The notes under the pieces: generated by a model | Told to the model about the DNA's origin: nothing | The model's input: the letters and a program-made list of their open reading frames with translations, nothing else | Database searches by the model: none | From: Alphaproteobacteria bacterium | GTDB lineage: Bacteria > Pseudomonadota > Alphaproteobacteria > Rhodospirillales > Magnetospirillaceae | Direction: 5' to 3' | Length of the DNA stretch: 34,717 nt | Assembly (NCBI GenBank): GCA_015232025.1 | Contig: JADGAL010000007.1 | Coordinates: 1 to 34,717 of the forward strand | Shown: piece after piece, positions 29,949-34,717 of the stretch | Position numbering within the stretch: position 1 is the first letter of the stretch | Layout: every line of letters begins with the position of its first letter | Translations under genes and position numbers: made by a program

Positions 29949-30947
29949 ATGGCCATCGGGAAATGCCTCGTCACCGGGGGTGCCGGCTTCATTGGCAGCC
30001 ATCTGGTCGACCGCCTTCTCGAAGACGGGCACCAGGTCGTGGTCATCGACAATTTCTCGACCGGCCGCCCCGAGAATCTCGGCCACGTCGCCGACAACCG
30101 GCGGCTTTCAATCCATCAGGCCGACATCGCCTCATCCGATATCCGCCCGTTGTTCGAGGGCGTGCGCCACGTCTTCCATCTGGCGGCGCTGGCCGACATC
30201 GTGCCATCGATCCAGCAGGCCGGCCCCTATCACCACGCCAATGTGAACGGCACCCTGGCCGTTCTTGAGGCGTCGCGGCACGCCGGGGTCGAACGCTTCG
30301 TCTGCGCGTCGTCCTCGTCGTGCTACGGCGTTCCGGACGTCTATCCGACGCCGGAAAGCGCCCCGCCGCGCCCCATGTATCCCTATGCGCTGACCAAGTG
30401 GGTCGCGGAATGCTACGTGCAGCATTGGCACCAGACCTATGGTCTGCCGACCGTCTCGCTGCGCATGTTCAACGTGTTCGGTCCGCGGTCCCGGACGTCG
30501 GGCACCTATGGCGCCGTGTTCGGCGTGTTCCTGAAGCAGAAGCTGGCCGGCAAACCGTTCACCGTGGTGGGCGACGGCTCCCAGACGCGCGATTTCACCT
30601 ACGTCACCGACGTGGTCGACGCCTTCGTGACCGCCGCCGCCTCACAACTCGGCGGCGAGATCATGAATGTGGGCTCGGGCGGCCATTACAGTATCAACCG
30701 CTTGGTCGAACTGCTGGGCGGCCCGGTCGTCCACATCCCCAAGCGCCCCGGCGAGCCGGATTGCACCTTCGCCGACACCAGCCGGATCTCGTCGCTGCTG
30801 AAGTGGACGCCGCGAATCAGCTTCGAGGATGGCGTCGCCCTGGTGCTGGAACACATCGACTATTGGAAAGAGGCGCCGCTTTGGACGCCGGATTCAATCG
30901 CCGAGGCTACGGCCGACTGGTTCAAGTTTCTCGGGGACGATCGATGA
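29949..30947 (+). CDS. GalE/WbpP-like NDP-sugar 4-epimerase
   Basis: The product is 332 aa. The glycine motif GGAGFIG is at 10-16, VIDNFSTGR (32-40), [12 protein letters not shown] (76-87), Ser122-Ser124 with Tyr126 in [10 protein letters not shown], and Tyr146-x3-Lys150 in [31 protein letters not shown] and the final [11 protein letters not shown] pattern fit UDP-glucose/UDP-GlcNAc 4-epimerases and UDP-glucuronate epimerases. The substrate cannot be fixed from sequence; WbpP-like C4 epimerisation of a UDP-hexose or hexosamine is the best guess. It is the first gene after promoter-like box copy 2 and overlaps the next gene by four bases (ATGA). Confidence 0.85.
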   Translation: MAIGKCLVTGGAGFIGSHLVDRLLEDGHQVVVIDNFSTGRPENLGHVADNRRLSIHQADIASSDIRPLFEGVRHVFHLAALADIVPSIQQAGPYHHANVNGTLAVLEASRHAGVERFVCASSSSCYGVPDVYPTPESAPPRPMYPYALTKWVAECYVQHWHQTYGLPTVSLRMFNVFGPRSRTSGTYGAVFGVFLKQKLAGKPFTVVGDGSQTRDFTYVTDVVDAFVTAAASQLGGEIMNVGSGGHYSINRLVELLGGPVVHIPKRPGEPDCTFADTSRISSLLKWTPRISFEDGVALVLEHIDYWKEAPLWTPDSIAEATADWFKFLGDDR

Positions 30948-32512
30948 ACCAACAGATTGAAGTTCAAGCCGGTTTTATGCGCGCGCGCGACAAGGTCAAA
31001 TCCCTCGAGCAAATGGCCGCGCTCGCCGAGGCGGCGCGCAACGCCGGGCGACGCGTGGTGCTCGCCCACGGCGTCTTCGATTTGGTCCATCTGGGCCATA
31101 TCCGCCACCTGGAACAAGCCGCGGCCGAAGGCGACATCCTTCTGGTGACGCTGACCGCCGATCGCCACGTCAACAAGGGGCCGGGCCGCCCGATCTTCGG
31201 CGAGCAGTTGCGTGCCGAAATGCTGGCGGCGGTCGGGTTCGTGACCTGCGTGGCCATCAATCCCACGGCCACCGCCGTCGAGGTGTTGCGCCAGGTCAAG
31301 CCCGACGTCTACATCAAGGGTTCGGACTACGAGAACCCGGACGAGGACATCACCGGCAAGATCAACGACGAACGGACGGCGGTTGAAAGCCATGGCGGAC
31401 GCATCGTCTTCACCCGCGACATCACGTTCTCGTCGTCCAGCCTGATCAACCGCTACCTGGATGTCTACGACCAGCCGCTGCGTGACTTTCTGCACGAAAT
31501 GCGCGAGCAGGGGGGCCTGGGCGCGATCGGGGAGTTGGTCAACGCGGTGGCCGGATTCCGGCTGCTGTTCGTGGGCGAGACGATCATCGACGAATACCAA
31601 TACGTCACCGTTGTTGGGAAATCGCCGAAGGAGAACATGATCGCCACCCGCTTCCAGGGTAGCGAGGCGTTCGCGGGAGGCGTCATCGCCGCCGCCAACC
31701 ACGCCGCCGATTTCTGCCGAGAGGTCGAGGTGGTCACCGTGTTCGGCGGCCAGGACGCCGACCGGGCGGAAGAGATGGTTCGGGCCATCCTGAAGCCCAA
31801 TGTGCGCCTGACCGCGCTGCGCCGACCCGACACCCCGACGATTCGCAAAAGCCGCTTCGTCGATCCGATCTACGTGCGCAAGTTGTTCGAAGTTCAGTTC
31901 ATGAACGACTCGCCCCTGCCCAAATCCCTGACGGACGAGTTGGACAAGGTGATCGCCGAAAAGGCGCCGCACGCCGACGCCACGGTGGTCACCGATTTCG
32001 GCCACGGCATGATCGGCCGCTCGACCATCGACACGCTGGTGAAGCACGCGCGATTCCTGGCGGTCAATGCCCAGAGCAACAGCGCCAACATGGGCTTCAA
32101 CCTGATCACGCGCTATCCGCGGGCCGACTATGTCTGCATCGACGCGCCCGAGGCCCGGCTGGCGGTCGGCGAGCGCTATGCCGATATCGCCGACATCGCC
32201 AGCGAGGTTCTTCCCGGCCGTATCGACTGCCCACGGATCGTCATCACCCACGGCAAGGACGGCTGCTACGCCCACCAGCAGGGCGCCAGCCTGCGCTGCA
32301 TTCCCGCCTTCACCAAGACCGTGACCGACACCATGGGCGCGGGCGACGCCTTCTTCGCCGTCACCGCGCCGCTGGCCGCCGCCGGGGGGCGGATGGAGCA
32401 CGTGGGCTTCGTCGGCAATGCCGCCGGAGCGATCAAGGTCGGGATCATCGGCCACCGCCAGTCGGTCGAGAAGGTGCCGCTGATGAAATTCGTGACGGCG
32501 CTGCTGAAATAA
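30944..32512 (+). CDS. cytidylyltransferase-PfkB kinase fusion (HldE domains in reverse order)
   Basis: The product is 522 aa. Residues about 36-175 form a nucleotidyltransferase of the RfaE2/TagD type: AHGVFDLVHLGHIRHLEQAA with the HxGH motif at 49-52, then YIKGSDYENPDEDITGK and the SSSSLINRYL end. Residues about 205-522 are a PfkB-type sugar kinase: FVGETIIDEYQYV, the segment after VGKSPKENM, and DTMGAGDAFFAV at 462-473 with the anion-hole and catalytic Asp468. In E. coli HldE the kinase comes first and the adenylyltransferase second, so this order is swapped. It could phosphorylate and nucleotidylate a heptose or other sugar/polyol; the substrate is unknown. The start overlaps the epimerase stop by four bases, and the next gene starts on its stop. 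Confidence 0.82.
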   Translation: MNQQIEVQAGFMRARDKVKSLEQMAALAEAARNAGRRVVLAHGVFDLVHLGHIRHLEQAAAEGDILLVTLTADRHVNKGPGRPIFGEQLRAEMLAAVGFVTCVAINPTATAVEVLRQVKPDVYIKGSDYENPDEDITGKINDERTAVESHGGRIVFTRDITFSSSSLINRYLDVYDQPLRDFLHEMREQGGLGAIGELVNAVAGFRLLFVGETIIDEYQYVTVVGKSPKENMIATRFQGSEAFAGGVIAAANHAADFCREVEVVTVFGGQDADRAEEMVRAILKPNVRLTALRRPDTPTIRKSRFVDPIYVRKLFEVQFMNDSPLPKSLTDELDKVIAEKAPHADATVVTDFGHGMIGRSTIDTLVKHARFLAVNAQSNSANMGFNLITRYPRADYVCIDAPEARLAVGERYADIADIASEVLPGRIDCPRIVITHGKDGCYAHQQGASLRCIPAFTKTVTDTMGAGDAFFAVTAPLAAAGGRMEHVGFVGNAAGAIKVGIIGHRQSVEKVPLMKFVTALLK

Positions 32513-34404
32513 TGTCGCCCCGCCCCTGCCCGCTCTGCGGTGCCGCCTCCGCCGACGCGGCGGTGTCGCTTCCGCTGAGGGACGGCGGCCGGCTCGATTA
32601 CCGGGAATGCGAATCCTGCGGCACGCTGGCCGCGCCGCCGCCGCCGGTCGGGCCGATGGCCGGGCGGTTCGACGCCGTCGACGTCGAGCGGCCGCGCCAG
32701 CGGCTGATCGACGCGTTCCGGCTGGCGGTGTGCCTGACCGATCTGTTCGCCTTCGAACAGCCGGGCGTGGTGGTCGCGGATCCCGACGGGCTGACCACCG
32801 GATTCCTGCGCGACGCCGGCTTGTCGGCGCGCCGCGACGGCGACGGCTCGGGGCTGTTCGACCGCATCCCCGGCGATTGCGACCCGACCATCGTGTTCTG
32901 CCTGGATGGGCTGGACCGTTGCCGCGATCCCGCCGCGCTGCTGGCGCGCATCGCCGCGTTCGACGCCGACATCGTGGTGTTCGGCGGCCGGCCGCATAAA
33001 TGCGACCGCCAATCGCTGCCCGAACGGGTCGGCTTCGGCCGACGCTGGCTGGTTCCCTCGCGAGACGGTCTCCAGCGCCTGGCCGAGCGGTGGGACATGC
33101 GCCTGCTCACCGCGATCGATCTGCACGTCCTTTTGCGCAACCGCCCCAAGCGCATGCGGTGGAACGACAACGACCTGTTCCGCATCCAGTATCGCCTGCA
33201 CCAGCCGCGCCTTCTGATGGCCAAGGCGATCGAGAATTTGGCCGCCATGGAGATGGCCCGGCCCGAGGGGCGCCACGACGGGGCGATCCGCTCGGCGGTC
33301 CTGGACGGCCAGCCGAGCACCCGTCCCCGGATGCCCAGGCCGGTCCAGCCGGCGCCCATCGTGATCGACGGGGTGTTCTTCCAGCTTTACCGCACCGGCA
33401 TCGCGCGGGTGTGGGCCTCGCTGCTGAAGATCTGGAACGACGGCGATTTCGCCAAGCGGCTGCTGGTCCTCGACCGCGGCGGCACGGCGCCGCGCTTCGC
33501 CAATCTGCGCTATCGCCTGATCGGGCTGCACGAGTACGACGACGACATGACGCCCGACCGCCGCCAGCTCGAACGCGTCTGCCGCGACGAGGGCGCGGCG
33601 CTTTTCGCCTCGACCTATTACACCTCGCCGCTGACCATCCCCTCGATCCAGGTGGTCTACGACATGATCCCCGAGGTGATGCTGTTCGGCAAGGACGACC
33701 CGATGTGGGTCGAGAAGCGCACCGCCATCGCCCGCGCCTCGCGCTTCGTCTGCATCTCCGAGAACACCCGCAAGGACCTGAACGCCTTCCACCCCCACAC
33801 CGTCGGCCGCACCGAAATCGCCTATCCGGGAATCGATCCGGTGTTCCGGGTGCTGACCGAAGACGAGCGCGCGGCGGCGCGGAGCCGGCTGGAACTCGAA
33901 AAGCCCTTCTACCTGCTGCCCACCTCGGTCGATGGCTACAAGAATGGACGCCTGCTGCTGGACGCGCTGCGGACCCTTCCGGAACTGGCCGACCGGATCA
34001 TCGTGGTGACCAACGATCCGGGCGATCCGGCGCAGTTCGGCGGGTTGGACGTCCGCCGCATCCGCGGCGACGACACCGTGTTGCGCGACCTCTACAACTG
34101 CGCCGTCGCCACCGTTTATCCCTCGGCCTATGAGGGCTTCGGCATGCCGATCGGCGAGGCGATGGCCTGCGGCTGCCCGGTGATCGCCTCGATGAACGAC
34201 GTCTCGGTCGAGGTCGGCGGCAACGCCGCCCTGTACGTTAACCCGACCAAGGCGGATTCGATGGCCAAGGCGCTACGCCGGCTGGAGGCCGACCCCGTCC
34301 TGCGCCAGACCTGCGTCGCCCGCGGGTTGGAGCGGCCCGGCCTGTTCCGCTGGGAGGACATGGCCGCGACCATCCGCCGCGTCCTGGAAGAGATGACCGC
34401 CTGA
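32512..34404 (+). CDS. zinc-ribbon/degenerate methyltransferase fused to a GT4 glycosyltransferase
   Basis: The product is 630 aa, overlapping the previous stop by one base (TAATG). The N-terminus has two Cys pairs, Cys6/Cys9 and Cys33/Cys36, like the zinc-binding head of sugar C-methyltransferases. Residues about 70-230 look like a worn methyltransferase core (VVVADPDGLTTGFLRDAGL, with no GxGxG). From about 280 it is a GT-B, GT4-like transferase: VIDGVFFQLYRTGIARVWAS, VVYDMIPEVMLFG, RFVCISENTRKDL, AYPGIDPVF, LLPTSVDGYKNGRLLLDAL and AYEGFGMPIGEAMACGCPVI, containing the E-x7-E motif. It probably transfers a sugar in the cytoplasm to a lipid-linked glycan; the N-terminal part may be structural. 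No membrane segment is seen. Confidence 0.82.
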   Translation: MSPRPCPLCGAASADAAVSLPLRDGGRLDYRECESCGTLAAPPPPVGPMAGRFDAVDVERPRQRLIDAFRLAVCLTDLFAFEQPGVVVADPDGLTTGFLRDAGLSARRDGDGSGLFDRIPGDCDPTIVFCLDGLDRCRDPAALLARIAAFDADIVVFGGRPHKCDRQSLPERVGFGRRWLVPSRDGLQRLAERWDMRLLTAIDLHVLLRNRPKRMRWNDNDLFRIQYRLHQPRLLMAKAIENLAAMEMARPEGRHDGAIRSAVLDGQPSTRPRMPRPVQPAPIVIDGVFFQLYRTGIARVWASLLKIWNDGDFAKRLLVLDRGGTAPRFANLRYRLIGLHEYDDDMTPDRRQLERVCRDEGAALFASTYYTSPLTIPSIQVVYDMIPEVMLFGKDDPMWVEKRTAIARASRFVCISENTRKDLNAFHPHTVGRTEIAYPGIDPVFRVLTEDERAAARSRLELEKPFYLLPTSVDGYKNGRLLLDALRTLPELADRIIVVTNDPGDPAQFGGLDVRRIRGDDTVLRDLYNCAVATVYPSAYEGFGMPIGEAMACGCPVIASMNDVSVEVGGNAALYVNPTKADSMAKALRRLEADPVLRQTCVARGLERPGLFRWEDMAATIRRVLEEMTA

Positions 34405-34442
34405 GGGTGGCCGCGCGATCATGGGGCCGGCGCCAGGCGGTC
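34395..34442. terminator. 9-bp inverted repeat at the end of the GT4 gene
   Basis: GACCGCCTG at 34395-34403 (across the stop codon) and its exact complement CAGGCGGTC at 34434-34442, with a 30-base G+C-rich loop. There is no T tract, so it is at best a weak terminator or a chance repeat. Confidence 0.3.
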
Positions 34443-34717
34443 CATGTGCCGACCGATAACGCGGATGTCGTTCTCGGATCGCCACGGGCCCCGAAGTGAT
34501 CGCGCCAGCGAGTTTAACCCTTCAGTTCGTTGGTATCCGTCAGGAGCACCGTATCCGACATCGCCAGCCCACGTAGCCATCGTCTCGGCGCGGAGGACCG
34601 GGTCTACGCCCGGGCGGCGCAGGTGTTGGCCGGCTACACCGGCATCCTGCAGGTGGACGGATGGGGCGGATTCAAGCGGCTGGTCGGTCGCGACGACGCG
34701 ACCCGCGCCGACGTCGG
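34405..34717. other. gene-free tail of the window
   Basis: No intact gene. 34405-34559 has no recognised content; the minus strand carries an open frame of about 53 codons (34580-34419) with poor codon use that I do not support. From about 34560 the plus strand reads as an IS66 transposase piece (separate entry). Confidence 0.6.
34560..34717 (+). mobile_element. partial IS66-type transposase, runs off the window
   Basis: The plus-strand frame gives VLAGYTGILQVDGWGGFKRL, close to the very conserved GYxGILQVDGYAxYKxL core of IS66 TnpC, and continues with VGRDDATRADVG, the approach to the family's catalytic core. Upstream of about 34602 the sequence no longer matches, so the 5' part is missing. 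Whether the remainder is intact lies outside the window. Confidence 0.7.

Noticed and set aside
34419-34580. A 53-codon minus-strand frame ending in RSENDIRVIGRHMDRLAP
   Set aside because: The first half has poor codon third positions and no ribosome site, and I recognise no family; it may be the tail of a decayed gene.
1-34717. CRISPR arrays, tRNA and rRNA genes
   Set aside because: No regularly spaced repeats and no recognisable tRNA or rRNA sequence were seen on either strand.

Overview
The window is high-GC DNA (about two thirds G+C by eye) with tightly packed genes, many 1-4 base start/stop overlaps and frequent GTG or TTG starts. Gene content (GT61 transferases, FkbM-type methyltransferase, UDP-glucuronate decarboxylase, many radical SAM enzymes) and codon use suggest an alphaproteobacterium, most likely a Rhodospirillales member such as a Magnetospirillum relative. 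The organism assignment is inference; no rRNA or other marker gene is present. The locus is a large surface-polysaccharide (O-antigen, capsule or glycoprotein glycan) biosynthesis region with scarred insertion-sequence borders.

Layout. (A) 1-5742, plus: end of rfbD (dTDP-rhamnose), a TPR/methyltransferase-like protein, two GT61 glycosyltransferases, rfbC (rmlC) and a small NAD-dependent sugar epimerase/reductase. (B) 5703-7860, minus: two adjacent paralogous radical SAM/SPASM enzymes. (C) 8235-23894, plus: a long, nearly gap-free operon: a very divergent GAPDH-like protein, an APH-fold kinase-like protein with Asn at the catalytic Asp position, two SDRs, an RmlB-like epimerase/dehydratase, a zinc alcohol dehydrogenase, a methyltransferase, an acetolactate-synthase-like ThDP enzyme, a NUDIX hydrolase, a HemN-type radical SAM protein, two B12-binding-type radical SAM proteins, a broken coding remnant and a putative glycosyltransferase. 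(D) 23898-26301, minus: glucose-1-phosphate cytidylyltransferase, an RfbJ-like CDP-sugar reductase and an FkbM methyltransferase. (E) 26302-26961: an insertion-sequence graveyard with pieces of IS630-, IS1634/IS4- and IS256-type transposases plus a 13-bp inverted repeat. (F) 26962-29820, plus: UDP-glucuronate decarboxylase (UDP-xylose synthase) and a fusion of a WbpV-like reductase with a GT2 glycosyltransferase. (G) 29949-34404, plus: a GalE-like epimerase, a cytidylyltransferase-PfkB kinase fusion whose domains are reversed relative to HldE, and a zinc-ribbon/degenerate-methyltransferase/GT4 fusion. (H) 34405-34717: no intact gene, then an IS66 transposase fragment running off the window.

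How it fits together. Nucleotide sugars made here or nearby would include dTDP-L-rhamnose, UDP-xylose, a CDP-6-deoxysugar and possibly a UDP-QuiNAc/FucNAc-type sugar, used by at least five glycosyltransferase modules. Region C with region B looks like a pathway for an unusual building block: five radical SAM enzymes, a ThDP carboligase-like enzyme, a GAPDH-like dehydrogenase and several oxidoreductases. I do not recognise this combination as a characterised pathway. A closely matching 34-bp promoter-like box lies upstream of both region C (8011-8044) and region G (29837-29870), suggesting the two operons are controlled together.
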